This document shows, one piece after another, positions 25,633-38,100 of a stretch of 64,000 nucleotides of DNA. Numbering within the stretch: the first letter of the stretch is position 1; each line of letters begins with the position of its first letter. Location: the NCBI RefSeq assembly GCF_033439725.1, contig NW_026944383.1:7502001-7566000 (forward strand). Reading direction: 5' to 3'. Source of the DNA: Neurospora tetraspora. Taxonomy: Eukaryota; Ascomycota; Sordariomycetes; Sordariales; Sordariaceae. Below the pieces are notes generated by a model that ran no database searches, was not told the origin of the DNA, and saw only the letters and a program-made list of their open reading frames with translations. Both the position numbers and the translations under genes were made by a program.

Positions 25633-25826
25633 TGTCAGGGTGATGTAGGTATACAGTGTATATATATGTAGATTGTTGATGATCTAAGCTAAGAACTGGC
25701 CAGGAATCTGGCTCGAGGATACAAAGTATCCTCCCAGTGCTTGATTCACTGGGTACCGCCTTCCCCAGAAGTCCGGCTTGGCCTGTGCGTCAACAGGCAG
25801 GTGCATGCATGCCCAGTGCCCTGACA
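25633..25826 (-). repeat. LTR of the gypsy element (far side)
   Basis: 194 bp, starting TGTCAGGG and ending CCCTGACA (8-bp terminal inverted repeat). Less mutated than the interior; some sites are mutated only here (GTAGGTATACAG against GTGGGTATGCAG in the other copy). It is immediately followed by the target duplication ACAGT. Confidence 0.92.
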
Positions 25827-25831
25827 ACAGT

Positions 25832-27139
25832 CCAGGGACGGGCACCCAATGCATTGCGGGGACCAGGCAGATTTGGTGCGGATTTGCGGGGTTGCACGGA
25901 TGTGTATCCATCTCTATATACTTATACTCTGATTTGACCCAAGCGCTCTTACACGTACATTAGATAAAATGCTGGTGATAGCAAGCACCTTGGGTCAATA
26001 ATAACTGAATCGTCACTCTGGGGTTAGGCTTGACGGGATTGGTGAGGCGCATCCACTTGGTGAGAGCCTCATCATCAGTCGTCAGCCTTATTGTTCTCAA
26101 CGTACTGACGGAGCTGAGCCACGAGTTTTAAACGTGAAGTCCAGTTATCTAGACGCCTCAATTGCCTGCCAGCTTGCAGTGGCTCACTCAGGTTCTGTTC
26201 AGAGTGAATCCAGCCAGGCGGCTCGCGCAATGAATGACATGAAGCAAAAGAGCGGCCACGGTTCTGTTGATCCACAATTGCAGGCTGCAAATGGTGAAGT
26301 GTGATTGGCCATCATTCGACACATGAGCTGGAGCATGTTAGTGGCCTTGTCGGCTGGCAAACAGCTGTGCAGTGGGTCTGCCAGGGCACTGTGCTCGTGT
26401 GCGATTGGCTGTGGCTTATTCGGGAATCTGAACCTCCAAAATTGACGTGAGGAAGAAATCTACTCGGCCGTCAAGTCACGGCCTCTTCCCAGCCAAGTCA
26501 AGCAGCGATTTGGAAGACGGCGCAACATCTTCTCTACCTCTCGCGCACTTCGCTCGCCCGAAGTTACACCATTCCACGTACTCGCCAATTCGTATATCCT
26601 GTCTTCAACCCGCTTCCCTGGGTTTTCTTCAGACGGTGCACACATTCACAGAACTGCTTGGCCCCGGCGGCTTGCACTAATACCGCCCATCCCGTCTGTA
26701 CTTGCTTTTGCCCGTGCGTCCGGCCTGGCCTCACTTTTCACTCAACCTCCAACACTCGACATAATTTCAAGTCGTCCATTACTACATCACTTTCAGGAGG
26801 AATTGACGACGGACAACCAGCATTGCCAGACAGCGAGCATTGCTATTCGACATCTTTTCCATCACACCCTTTTCACCCAACCAGACAACGCTGCAACCCG
26901 CTGGGCACTCAGCGAATGCCAAGCCTAGATCCAACCATTGAGACAAGGTGAAGCAAAGCCGACTCCCTGACACGTTGAAAGGTTAGTGCATTTTTTTGAC
27001 TTTTCGCCTCACTGGCAGAGTCCATGTTCCACCACCGCCCAAATAGTATCAAGTTCTCACTCTGACCAGCCGACAGCTGAGGCCGGCTCAAACAAGTCTG
27101 TGCAGCAAAAGTTACAGAGTGAATTACACCTGCTTTAAC
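25832..27139 (+). promoter_or_regulatory. Upstream region and leader of the 27140 gene
   Basis: No gene was found. The region is of normal composition. From about 26450 on it is rich in C/T runs, typical of long 5' leaders of fungal regulatory genes. Short open frames on both strands lack family features and are not called. The upstream part was the shared intergenic space with MTC1 before the retrotransposon at 21094-25826 separated the two promoters. Confidence 0.5.
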
Positions 27140-30100
27140 ATGGAGCGCGGACGTGGCCGCGGGCGCGCGACCAAGAAAATGCGTGGGACCCTTTCATCGA
27201 CCTCTCACCAACAACACAACCAACAGTTTAATAGTCAACAGCCGCAACATCAACAGCGTCATATTGCTCAGCAGCACGAATTCGAGCATCAATTTCAGAT
27301 TACACCCTTTCCCCAAGCCAATGGCTTTCACCACACCAATACCATAGATAACCCTTCCATTCCTGGCAGCAACTCACATGCGCCTCACCCCTCCTCCACC
27401 TACACCCCCTTTTCGGATCTGACCACTCAGAATCCTCCATTCCCCTTTACATCGCATTTGCAGAACAATCAACCACACCATTTGCAGATGCATGGGCATC
27501 AGACCCAGGGCCATCAATTTCAGCAACAACATCAACAGCAGCAAGAAGCGCCGACACATCAGCGCGCTCCTTCAACCGGCTCCCGCCGAGGTGGTAGGAG
27601 CAAGCAAGTCGTTTATCCAAACCATCAACAGCGCCGCACTGCTTCTCCATCGGCGCCTGATTTGACCTCTTCCTTCCGCGTCACTCCATTCACCTTCGAG
27701 GCCCCTTCGAGCAGTGCCATGCCTGCTGGCAACTCATCAGCTCGCAAAAGGTCCAGGACCTTTGACTCCTCTCATGAAGCCACTATTGAGGACAATAGCA
27801 AAGGCGGTCACTCTCTTAGGAAGCGTGCACGGCTCAACTACAGCCAGGAACAGATTGATGATGAATTTGGCGGTGCCGCCGCCAGAGCCGATAGGCCTGC
27901 CGGCACACCAACGACCCGCGGACGCCGGCGAAGGGGTACCCAAGGGGAGTCTGAGGGTGAAGAACTCATGGACCATGATCATACGGCCTTGCGGAACAAG
28001 CGGAGCAACAAGTCTCCGGCTCCTGCACGTAACTCATCCTCTCACCGGAAGCCAGCGGGTAAGAAGCCAGCTACGGCGCAGAGCACTTATGTTGAGCATC
28101 AGTCAGACAACGACGTGCAAGATACCATCTTGGTCGGTGTCTCTATGGATGAGATACCCGAGGTAGAGGAAGAGTTGGAACAGTCGGCCGTTGAAGGTGC
28201 ATCCGCGGACAATCAGTCGTCAAAGTCCAACGGAACCGGTGCTGTCTCGCAAGGTGAACAGCCATTGCTTCGCGCTGCTGATACTAGAGGAACGGTCAGT
28301 AAAGGCCTTCAGCCGCGTCAGCCTGGTGATGAAGCCGGACAGGCGCCCAAGGATATTTCGCTCCAGTCACAAACTCATCCCGCATCGCATGGCAACATTG
28401 AAAGCACCAGCAATGAGGATGAATCGACTCTAAATCCATCAATACGGGAGAATGATAACACCGCTTCTTCCAACGAAACTTCAGCCAATGAGCGAGGCTC
28501 ACATCATGTAACCGCCATGTCGAACGAGATTGAGACATCACGTCCATCGGAACACCCCCAGAGTCACCAAAATCTGCTCCATGATGGGCCTTTTAAGGTA
28601 GAGCCCACAGAGCAAGATGAAGCAACCCATTTGCACTCCGTGCCAGAATTGATTCCACAAGCTCATCCCTCGCCACCGACCTCTTCTTCCAAGTTCAACT
28701 CTCACCCAGGCAATCGCTCTCCATCCCCTCCCAACACCACACAAGGTAGTGATTCGGTTGCGACAGCCTCCCCATCGTCTTCTTCTCGGACGGTACTACC
28801 TCCCAAGCCGGGTTTCCCTCCTCGCCTAAAGAACCTCGAGAAGGTCTATAGCCTCGAGACACCTACAGCTGCTTCTCTGAAGCTCACACCCTACGTGGAC
28901 GATGATGTTACACACCCTGGCCCTTTTACTGAAAGGCTTGTCCTGGATACTACGACCAAGGCTAATCCTACGCCTATACCAACACCGGCCACCTCACCGG
29001 CTCCCACACCTGCACAGGCGGTACCGGTCGCACCGGCCGCCGTCCCAGAACTCACGTCTACTGAACTCCATTGGGATGGGCGCCGCAAGCTGAAGACGGA
29101 AGAGTTTTACAAACTCTGGCGACAGGAAACTGGAAAGATGGTGGCGAGCGGGCAACCTCGTATGTCGATGAAGGAGTTTAGAGACACCTACTACATTCCA
29201 CGGCTGAAGGAGGCACAGGCTGAGTCTGGACGCGGAGTATCGGAAACACTCCCCCCAATAGAGCCAGCTCCCTTGGCAAAGGTGAAGCAAGCCTCTCGTC
29301 CAACAGGGCAATCATCCGATGATATGCCGCAGACGGAACCTCCGACTGCCGCGCCTTCTCCCTCTGAGATGGTGGATGAGGAAGATCTGGCAACCGGATC
29401 TGTAGCCGACGATGAAGATGGGCAGTATGTCAATGGGCCGGTATTTGACTCCGAAAAAGCCGCTGGCTCTATAGAGCCCTTAGAGGTGGTCCGACAGCCA
29501 CGGAAGCAGTGGTCATTCCCCAAGATTCGCGACGTCCAAGACTTTGCGGATGTCTTGGAAGACTACCAGGACATGGACAATGCCACGCTCTACAAGCTGG
29601 CCGAAGCCGTTGCGGAAACCCTCAACGTCTGGCAGACAGAATTTCGCGAGCTCAGGAAGGTTATTGACGATGAGGACAATGCAGAGCGCCGCAAGAAGAA
29701 TGATGTCTCGATCGTCAACTGGGAAAACCGGCTGAAAGCAGAAGATGCGCCTCATTTCCGTCGCCATTATGATGAACCCACCAAGGGACCGCCCGCCTTC
29801 GAACTCAAGGGTGTTCGCGCACCGAAGCCTTCGTCAGATGATCCCATCTACGAGCACCAAAAGGACCAGGATAAGATCATGGCCGCAGCATATGGCTTCA
29901 AGCACAATCCCCACGCCAACGCGGTTGGTAGACAAAACATCGAAGAGCAACGTTGGGACATCACGGAGACCCGACCCCACAGGAAAGGTGCTGGAAAGGC
30001 TGAGCTTGCCGAAGAAAACGTTGTTGAAGGAAAGCGGGTTCGCAAACCCCGCAACCTCTCGGATCAAAGCAAAGATCCTAGTCGTGCTGGCACCCCTACA

Positions 30101-32085
30101 GGCGGTCCATCTGCTGTTGTCGGGCGGCGTGGCAAGCGCAAGCAACTGGCTTCCAATGACGATTCGGTTGAGCCGTCTGACCAAACTCCGGCCACAGAGA
30201 TTGCTCCTGAGCCTGTAGTCCGCAAGCGACGCGGACCGAAGCCCAAAGCACTTATTTTGGCAGAGCAAGCCCAGCAAGCCAAGGAGGCGCAAGAAGCTAA
30301 GGAGGCACAAGAGGCATTGGAAGCTGAGCAAGCTGGTCAAGCTGACCAAGCTAAGGAGCCTCAGCAGGATGTGGAAGCCCAGATTGCTGAGGAAGTTCAG
30401 GAATCTCAGGAAGTGCCACAGGGTGATGACGCGGCTAGCCTAGCACCCGAGGAACCCAAGGCTGAAGAGACCCCTTTGCCAGTAGAAAAGCCAAAACCTG
30501 GCCGCAAACGTGGTGGTGCACCGGCTGCTCCTCCTGCCATTGAGGACACCCCTGCCCCTACGCCTGCTCCCACGGAAACTGAGGAGGGAAAGACTAAGCG
30601 TCAGCGTCAGCCTAAGGTGGTACTTCCTCCCGTGCAAGAGATCGCTCCGCAATCTTTTTATAACAACCCTGTTCCCCTGGATAATGGTGCTCCAGAGACA
30701 TCGCCCCAAGAGCAGCAGGTGCAGAGGCCGTCCACTGCATCGTCGGAGGGCACCAACGATACAGCCGGTACCCCGGAGTCGAGTTATTCGTTGCGTGATA
30801 AGCGAAAACGCAACTTTGCGCTCGAGAACGACCCTGAGCTTGAGCCGAGGCAACAGAAGCGAGCTCGCAACACCATGCCCACCAAACCGGAGAGCCATGA
30901 GCCTAAGAAGCGTGGCCCTAAGAAGAAGAACGCGAATGTGACGAGTCAGCCTGCTTCAGCACCTCCTCCACCACCTCCGGCACTTGCACCGCAGCAGCCT
31001 GTAGGAGGATTGAAAGCACCCGCCTTGTTCTTCAACAATGGACCGCCTCCCATTGCTCCGGCACCTGGTCCATCTCCCTTTATGCATACATTTAACGCCG
31101 CTCCAGCCTTCCCACCTGGCGGTCCTCCGCCGCAAGTTCCCGCACCACCGGCTATCACCAAGCCGTTGACTCGTATCAAGATCAAGAACCCAGGACCCCC
31201 TCCGATGGGTCATAGCTTTGCCCAAGTGCCTCCCCAGGCAGCCCCTCCCGTCAACAATGGCCCGCATCCTACCTTGAAGGGCCCAGGTAAAGCACCTCGG
31301 GCTCCGAAGGCGGCTACGCCAACCCCGCCCGAGCCCGTTGAACCCCCGAAGATGATGCCCAGTGGCTTTGCCCTGGCCAATACCACGGAACCGGATAAGC
31401 CATATGCGGAGATGAGCAAGTCGGAGAAGATGAGCTATTCCATGAGAAGTAAGTACCGCTGGTCTTCCTTTGATCAACATGTTCGTAAGCTAACATAAAC
31501 CTAGGACGCTGGGCTTCAGGTGAGATGCAAGGGGCAGTTGAAAAGCGCCGTACGACATTGGCCAACAAGAAGGCCGAAAAGGCGGCAACGGGCGTGACAA
31601 ACGGTAACGAGCCGGGCATGATGTCGATGAGCCAGACACCAGATCCAGTTTCCGCCGGCCCCTCCACCGGCGCCTCGGCTCCGACAACACCAAGCCTTGG
31701 TCCTACCCATACCGGGCTGCTGGCTTTGCCGCCCCAACCCCAGAACGTTCAGAACGTTCCGGGTTCTCAGGGTCACCACCAGGTGATGCATAGCTTCCCC
31801 CAGCTTCCACCCCATATGGTGCCTCCGCATTCAATGCCTCCGCACTCGATGCCTCCTCAGCAAATGCCTCCCCAACCGATGCCGCCAATGGCCCAAATGG
31901 CACCGATGTCACAACCGGGTCCGGGCCAGGGACAGATGCCGCCGCAAATGGCTCCGATGCCCCCGATGCAACAACAGATGCCACCGATGCACCCTCTCCA
32001 GCATCAGCATATGCAGCCTCAGCCCATGCAGTCGTTGTCTTACCCTTACCCTCACCCTCCTTCTGGGCATGGACCCGTTGCTTAG
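27140..32085 (+). CDS. Large disordered basic Gln/Pro-rich protein, probably nuclear
   Basis: Two exons, 27140-31448 and 31505-32085, joined across a 56-nt intron (GTAAGT; branch GCTAAC; CCTAG), give 1629 residues. The start is the ATG at 27140 (context AACATGG); the frame extends upstream only through a GTG. It starts MERGRGRGRATKK, then has a His/Gln-rich stretch (about 15-145). Two more ordered blocks follow at about 642-695 (LHWDGRRKLKTEEFYKLW) and 789-960 (WSFPKIRDVQDFADVLEDYQ). Three AT-hook-like basic cores contain RGP or KRGG (RKRRGPKPK, KPGRKRGG, KKRGPKKK), separated by an E/A/Q repeat at about 1040-1100. After the intron it has RWASGEM and KRRTTLANKKAEK, then a Met/Pro repeat tail. 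I do not recognise the family. A chromatin-associated role is inference from the basic motifs. Confidence 0.85.
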
Positions 32086-32935
32086 GAGGCTATAGACCCC
32101 CAGTTGATGCAGTGAGCTACATGGGATAGGAAACCAGGAAGATGAGGAGTGAATGTGGGCGTACGAGGAGAGCAGCACCGTTTGGGGTTCCTCATAATGA
32201 TATGATTGGTGCCTGTACTAGACAGGCAGTCGGGTCAGTTGGGTATTGGGTGGTAGGGATGGATATACCCGTGAAGAAGATGGTGGAATATTACTTGCTT
32301 TCATGGATTCAGCAGGTCGGATACGGTTTATAGTTTCGGTTTCTTATTTTGCTTTGGCCGCATAATAGAGAGCAACAGGCTCTTTTCTCGCATCAGTTTG
32401 GAGCTCCCCTTGGTTTGGGAGCCATGGTCTTAGAGTGGACAAAAATGGAAAGAAAAAAGGAGGGGGACGATTCCTGGTTATGGATGGTCACGGACATGGA
32501 TAGAGTGCATCAGAGGTTTGGAATCAGGCTGGAAAAAGCATCATTGCACTGGCATTTGCATACAGCACAATGGCAGGCAAAAGGGCTCTTGTTAGGCGTT
32601 TTGATAGCTCAGGCTGTTGTTGCATTGGCAGCGGATAGTCTTTTACCCTCATGGTTAGGCTTTAGGTGCTTACTTGGCATTCAAATTGAGATGGCGTTTG
32701 AGAAGAATGAAAGTGGTTTGACAGTGCGTGCATTCAATGGTTCGTATATGCTGCAGTGTTTCCTTATTATCTTGATCATCATCATCGTCACTTTGATGAG
32801 TTCTCACAACGAACTTGCAACAACTACTTGAACAAAGAGATGCTTCTGGGAAGTGCAGTTCTGTAGTGTGCCATGGTTCCCACTGCGGCCGTGAAACAGC
32901 CATCATCACTCTCCAATGCAAGCTGAGTTCCAACA
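32086..32935. other. Intergenic DNA downstream of the 27140 gene
   Basis: No supported gene. It probably contains the 3' untranslated region of the upstream gene. A 160-codon open frame at 32349-32831 starts at TTG, ends in a low-complexity Ile run and has no recognisable domain, so it is not called. Confidence 0.5.
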
Positions 32936-33770
32936 GATGTACCTCTGTTAGTGGCTCGAATCTTAATTATCATGGCAAAATTGATCGCTCTACTACCCCT
33001 TCTAACAGACGTTTAGAGGGGGATACTTTGGTCCTCTGTCGTTCCCTTTGTCGTGAGTGCCGGGATCATGATTGTAAAGTCAATATCGACCGCAGTTGTA
33101 GTTGCCGGTTGTGCCTTCATGAGCTGAGCTGAGATTGACTTGGATGAGCAGACGGACGGGGAAGGAGTGATGCGGCGGCGGATGGATCATGATCGCTCAT
33201 CGATGGTGCAAGTTGCCGTGAGAACATCGCGACTTCCTCCAACCACCAGACTACTGCACGCCAATTTCGCTAAACCAGGACCGCAGCATGTAATGGGGGA
33301 GACCTTAGATGGTTTTTCCCGAAGAGACCGTTGTGAGCTAAGTATCAACGGTGAGAAACCGTTCTTTCTCAGCAATCGTTGTGCTTTTTCAACCGTCTAG
33401 CAACCGCCCAACAACCCAACAACCGTAAGTTTCTCACAGGGTATCATGATCCCCAAGTAAGGTACAGTAACCATCTCGAGTCGTTGAAGACTCAACTCCG
33501 TCGGAACTAGAGGCGGCGATGGTAATGCCGAAGCAGGGAGCGGTGTTCGGTTTGCAAACCCACAACCGTACCTAGCAGGCTTACGGTTGTTGAACAGTCA
33601 GGCAGTCACAACGGTTTCTGAGAGAAGAACCATAAGGTCACCTTATCCCCCGGTCACTACCCTTTACATACCTAACAAGTACACCAGCGGAATATCTGTT
33701 AGAAGGGGTAGTAGAGCGATGAATTTTTACATACTTAGGTAAGAATAGGCCTCACTAACAGAGGTACATC
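32936..33770. mobile_element. MITE-like 835 bp element with long inverted-repeat arms
   Basis: The left arm 32936-33009 is the reverse complement of the right arm 33695-33770. The outer 18 bases (GATGTACCTCTGTTAGTG) match, then a divergent middle of about 30 bases, then a 26-base perfect inner block containing CGCTCTACTACCCC. The four bases AACA lie directly outside both ends (32932-32935 and 33771-33774), a possible target duplication. The interior of about 685 bp codes for nothing recognisable. This fits a non-autonomous DNA transposon, but the 4-bp duplication is short and the exact termini are uncertain. Confidence 0.6.
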
Positions 33771-34026
33771 AACAGTGAGTCCCGCCTTCTATTGAACTTC
33801 GCTCCTTCCTTACTAATTTATCGTCTTGTCTCCCGAGAGCTCCAGTTAGGAAAGAACATATGTGACGGCCGGACTCATGGGGCCAGGTGGAGTGGACTTG
33901 AGGTTCCAGTCGCTGCCGACGGGGCGGTTGTTGAGCGGTCGGTTAGGAAGGCGCAACGGTTGCAAATGTCTTATGGTTGCTCGACGGTTTTCAGGCTACT
34001 ACGGTTTCTGAAAGAAAAACCATGAG
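33308..34026. repeat. Dispersed ACGGTTTCTGA..GAA..ACCAT repeats
   Basis: A motif of about 25-29 bases occurs three times. It is inverted at 33309-33337 (ATGGTTTTTCCCGAAGAGAC and on), and direct at 33606-33632 (ACGGTTTCTGAGAGAAGAAC followed by CAT) and 33998-34022 (ACGGTTTCTGAAAGAAAAAC followed by CAT). A local hairpin AACGGT-GAGA-AACCGTT lies near 33347-33362. The third copy lies outside the inverted-repeat element, so the motif family is broader than that element. Confidence 0.5.
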
Positions 34027-34029
34027 GGA

Positions 34030-35108
34030 GTCCTTGCGACACAGTACTTCGGGTTCCGTACCACACCTCGTCGACCAAGACCACGGGCGGTATCATCCAC
34101 GCGGGCGGGAATGGCCCACCTGACCTATGAGGGATGACTTCGTCTGTGTCCGGGGCCGGACCGGGGCCGTGGCTTGGCGGGGATCCGCTCCGAGCGTTCG
34201 TTTATTCGACCAGCGGCTTGTTCAGGGCGTTGATTCCGTTCAGAACTTGTCTCATGCCTCGCTCTTCGTTCCAACAAGATGTGGGCTGCATGTTCAGTTC
34301 TGTTAAGAACATTCCGCCTTGGAGCAACATACCGTCAGTTTCAAAGCCAACAGTTTCGAGCGTTCGAGTGCTAATGTAAGTTAAAAGCTTAGGAAGTAAG
34401 GATAAGTGGGAAGTAAGGAAGACACATGACCATCAATACCTATAACCGGTTTGAGTTTGATCTAGTAGTTGAAGCTACTACTTGGAAATACGAGCATGGG
34501 TTCCTGACAATGGCTGCCAGGTCTTTGAGTTGGGTAGCAGAACAGTCACGCACCTTGGTCGTCCAGACACGTGGAAGTTTTCCAGTATTATCCTTCAATT
34601 TCGACAAAATCTGTATACGTATTGATAAGAAATTGATATCTTGCTATGCCATTCATACCTTCTAATTTTCATTTTGCTAATTTCTGTACTCCAAAACTGT
34701 CCTACCTCCAAGTTTAATTGTCCGCAAACATTACTGTTTCTTCATCAAGCTGACGCTGCAAGCATGCCTGCTCAATGACAGATCCATACCTGGCCGAAAG
34801 GACAGGATCTTGTGGCGATAGATCTTTCGCAGAATGAAGGTTTGCGCAATTGCAAAACCAATCCGCTGAATGAAACTCGTAGCATCCCTCTAACTCACAC
34901 CGCATAACTTCGCCAAACTCGGTTTCCAAGTCAGTCCGGAAATGTCGAGTGAAAGATTTGCTAGTTGCGTCTGGCTGTATGTACGTAGTTGATGATGATG
35001 CAAATAATGGCAGGTTTTTAACCCTGCGTTGCCGGACTGACCTGGAAGCCGACTTTGACGAGTTTGACGAGTTTATACGGTATATCTGCTTGTGGATCTG
35101 CCTGGCTC
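34030..35108. other. Intergenic DNA
   Basis: No gene supported. Short open frames (34134-34379, 34426-34665, 34949-35158) have no family signature. The part nearest 35108 is probably the 3' untranslated region of the NLR gene that ends there. Confidence 0.5.
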
Positions 35109-38100
35109 TTAGAAATGGTCGTTACAGTTGCATACCCGGTCTTCGGTATGCAACATGACACATCCACCTAGTTCATATATATGGGCTTGTGGCAGGGATT
35201 TATCTGGTCGTGGCCTATAAAACCCCAGAAGGTACTGCTCCTCGAGTGAAGTCACTCCCTGGATCCGTCTTGTCCACTCCTCGTAATCACCCTGAAAGGA
35301 TATTCGGCTTTCGATAAAGGAGATTATCTTCATGAGGGTATGAAGAGTCGGGTCTTGGGCGCCTTCCAGGACTGCGGCTCTCATAGCGCTAAACCCAACT
35401 AGACATAGCAGTCGTGACACACTGTGTGGACGGTACGCGATTGAGATATCCAGGGGAGAAAGGTAAGGGTATGCCCATAAAGCCCCCGTGTCCTGGTAAG
35501 CTCCAGCGTTGAGAAGCGCTTCAACCGTCGCAAAGGCATCTTTCGCTCGCAACCGTCCGCACAATGCAATGACTAGAGGCGTAAGTCCGAGCCGCGTTTT
35601 TCGATTTACCATGTCGGGCCAAGTTTCCAACAGAGCCTTGACTGCGAAAGGCTGCCATAGAGTTGCCGCATGAAGTGCTGTCCATCCTGGGTCAACGTCC
35701 AAGCCATCCTCAGAGCCTATGGTGCAATAGTCTTTAGAGTCAATCAGTTTCATCTCTTCAAGCAACCCGAAGAAAATGATGGACTCGCTTTCAGCGTCTT
35801 CATCGTGTGGGGCGTCCGCATGTGCATAAGTCGTTATAGCATAAAGGAGGACGGTCGGCCAATACAATATCGCCTGCCGCAAGAACGGTAGCTTTCGAAA
35901 AACCTTATCGTATCGGTTTGTAATGACCCAACGAAGTACCCTTTCTTGCTGAACCACGTTATTTAGGATGATGAGATTGCTGTTTGTGACACCATCGTTG
36001 GAGGGTATAATGTGATGGATTGTTTCCAGTACTTTGTCGTATTCTTTGTTCATCATATAATTCATAACCTCAGCTAACCAGGGACCTTCGATCGGCTTCT
36101 GGTCCTTGACATAGCTTGCGGACTCCATCAGCGGACCTAGAAGAAGTTTCGGACGGATTATGGATTGTGCTTGTTGTTTGACCTCTTCCACTATTTGCTC
36201 GAGAATAGATAACTCGACGCCCGATTTCATACTTGCCACAACCTTGCTGACCAGTTTGAAGTTGTTGTGTTTGGAAGCGTTTCGAAGTATCGGCATCGCT
36301 GACTCGAGGTATTGTGCGTCTCCTCCCCAGTTGACCACCGACAACCGATAGTTCCAAAAGGTATGAAAGGTGTCCTCATCTCCATCCCTGGAAAGTGCCT
36401 CTAAGGACCTCCAAAAAGCGGCCCTGGCAGAGTTCGAGTTTTCTTTTGCGGTGCTTTCCTGCAGAGACAGCCGCATGGCCAGAACTCTGAGAGCCCCGGC
36501 TATAGCTTTGCAAACGCTTCGGGGATTATCTCCACGATCCAAAGCTTTTGGTATAAATGAGCATGCCGTTTCAACTGACGCCCACAAACGATCTGTCGCG
36601 TTCTCGGCCGTGATTTCCACGAAGTCCCTTCCCATGAATAGTGCATAGTGGTATTTCTTGGAGTCCTCAGGCGTCATTTTCATCGCTTTCAAATCTTCTT
36701 CCTCCACATCGTTTAGCAATAAGGCAAACCAGTAGGCTGCGTGGACGAAAGAAGAACCTGCAACCAAGCAACGATTTATCATCTCAGTCAGCCATAGAGC
36801 TCGGTTCTCTCTCTTCGAGGCCTTCTTTAGCGCCCAGTGACCGGTCCACAGGAAAGTGTTGACTCCAGGAAAACTCCTCATGATGAGACGATAAAGGTAC
36901 GCATGCGAGTGACTAATGGCGTACTCCAACATCCCTCCTTGGTCGGCCAATTGGTCCAATGATTGACTCCAAGGAATCAAGATATGCGGCGGCCTATTAT
37001 TCACCAATTCTCTCCATAGTATGTCGATCTTAGTTTCATCTTCTTCGGTCAGATGGGCTGTATGTTGAGTCCAGTATTTGGATGCGTAAGGCAGAAAGCA
37101 CGTCATGATGCCCTCATCAGATTTCTGATCCTTCAATTCTAGCAGAATCGGAAAAATGTTGAGTTGCTTGGCGGCCACTGTTCGGTGTTTATCTCCCTTG
37201 ATATGTCGAATCACGCTGGCCAATATCGGGTTGTAACTCGATGCTTCTTTCTTCAGCGCCTCTGAAACTGAAATGGGGTCAACATTTCTACGCAAAACTA
37301 CGCGTCGATCCAACTCCCGAAAGTTGAGGTATGTCACACACACTGATCCCATAAATGCTTCGGCGTCCGATATCCAGCTCCGAGCCAGCCTTCTGCCGTC
37401 CATTCCTACCTTTAGGCCGCCCATATGCGATACCACACTGTGATGGATGAACCGAACGCAGTTGTCTTCCTCGTCAATTTCTAGCAAGCCGCCCCCACAG
37501 CGAGCAACAACCTGCTTGGTACTGCGTGGCAGTTTGGTTTCGTTCCAAATATTATTGCCAGGTTGAACAGTGAGGGCAACATTGAGCTGTTCTCCGGTAA
37601 GAGGGCTTTCCGCTACCGCCACCAGTTGAAATATCCGATCGCCATAGCGTAGATCAGAGATTCGTCCAAGCGCTTGATCAAAGGCCTGCGGTAAATCCTG
37701 GGGCAAGTGGTTTAATATGTTTAATACAGACTCGTCAGTCAAGATGCCATCGTTGTGAGATGGAAACAGGGCTTCCAGGTGAAGCGATACCCAGAGATAC
37801 CTGTAACACCGTAATCAGCAACTGTAGATAGATGGATGATGACCATACATCAAAAACGATTCAAACCTACATTCCTTGTGCTCCTAGCGTTAGCTGCTCT
37901 ATTACCAGATTCTCCAGCTCGCTGTTCAAAGGAGGCTGGCGAACGGCATTTCGTCTTTGTACCTCGGTTCTGATGAAATGCCCGATTTCAACATCGCGTT
38001 GAGAATTGTTCAAAGATAGCACAGCAGCTGTGCCAAGGTATTCCTCGGTAAGTTCAACAGGAAGACCATCCAGTGTTCTTGAAAAGCATACAGATATTTG

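Larger units (their letters stand above)
21094..25826 (-). mobile_element. Complete gypsy LTR retrotransposon between two divergent genes
   Basis: This is a 4.7 kb element with LTRs at 21094-21298 and 25633-25826 and a perfect 5-bp target duplication ACAGT (21089-21093 and 25827-25831). On the minus strand, translation through stops gives RNase H text near 23550-23290 (EEIAAFEAIKQALSNPVK, IWDSDGKVIKYLPRT). Next comes the post-RNase H segment ending NIYYIVPNILLRFNS near 23010, then the integrase C-terminus near 21780-21560 (FNVGDRIYLYLSKVYS, LSPQYIGLFKVLERIG, INIDYLEPAGKF). A chromodomain-like tail follows near 21480-21400 (KYLIEYNRTKKEFNYWV). The gag side (about 24200-25600) has a charged tandem repeat. 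The interior is heavily RIP-mutated, so it cannot be active. Confidence 0.92.

Noticed and set aside
21094-25826. The two 200-bp direct repeats as a segmental duplication of the MTC1 promoter
   Set aside because: They start TGTCAGGG, end CCCTGACA, have ACAGT outside both, and enclose gypsy pol; they are LTRs.
27119-27139. Start of the 27140 gene at 27119
   Set aside because: The codon there is GTG; the first ATG in frame, in good context, is at 27140.
32349-32831. 160-codon open frame ending in a hydrophobic Ile run
   Set aside because: Starts at TTG, has no domain, and lies in the probable 3' untranslated region.
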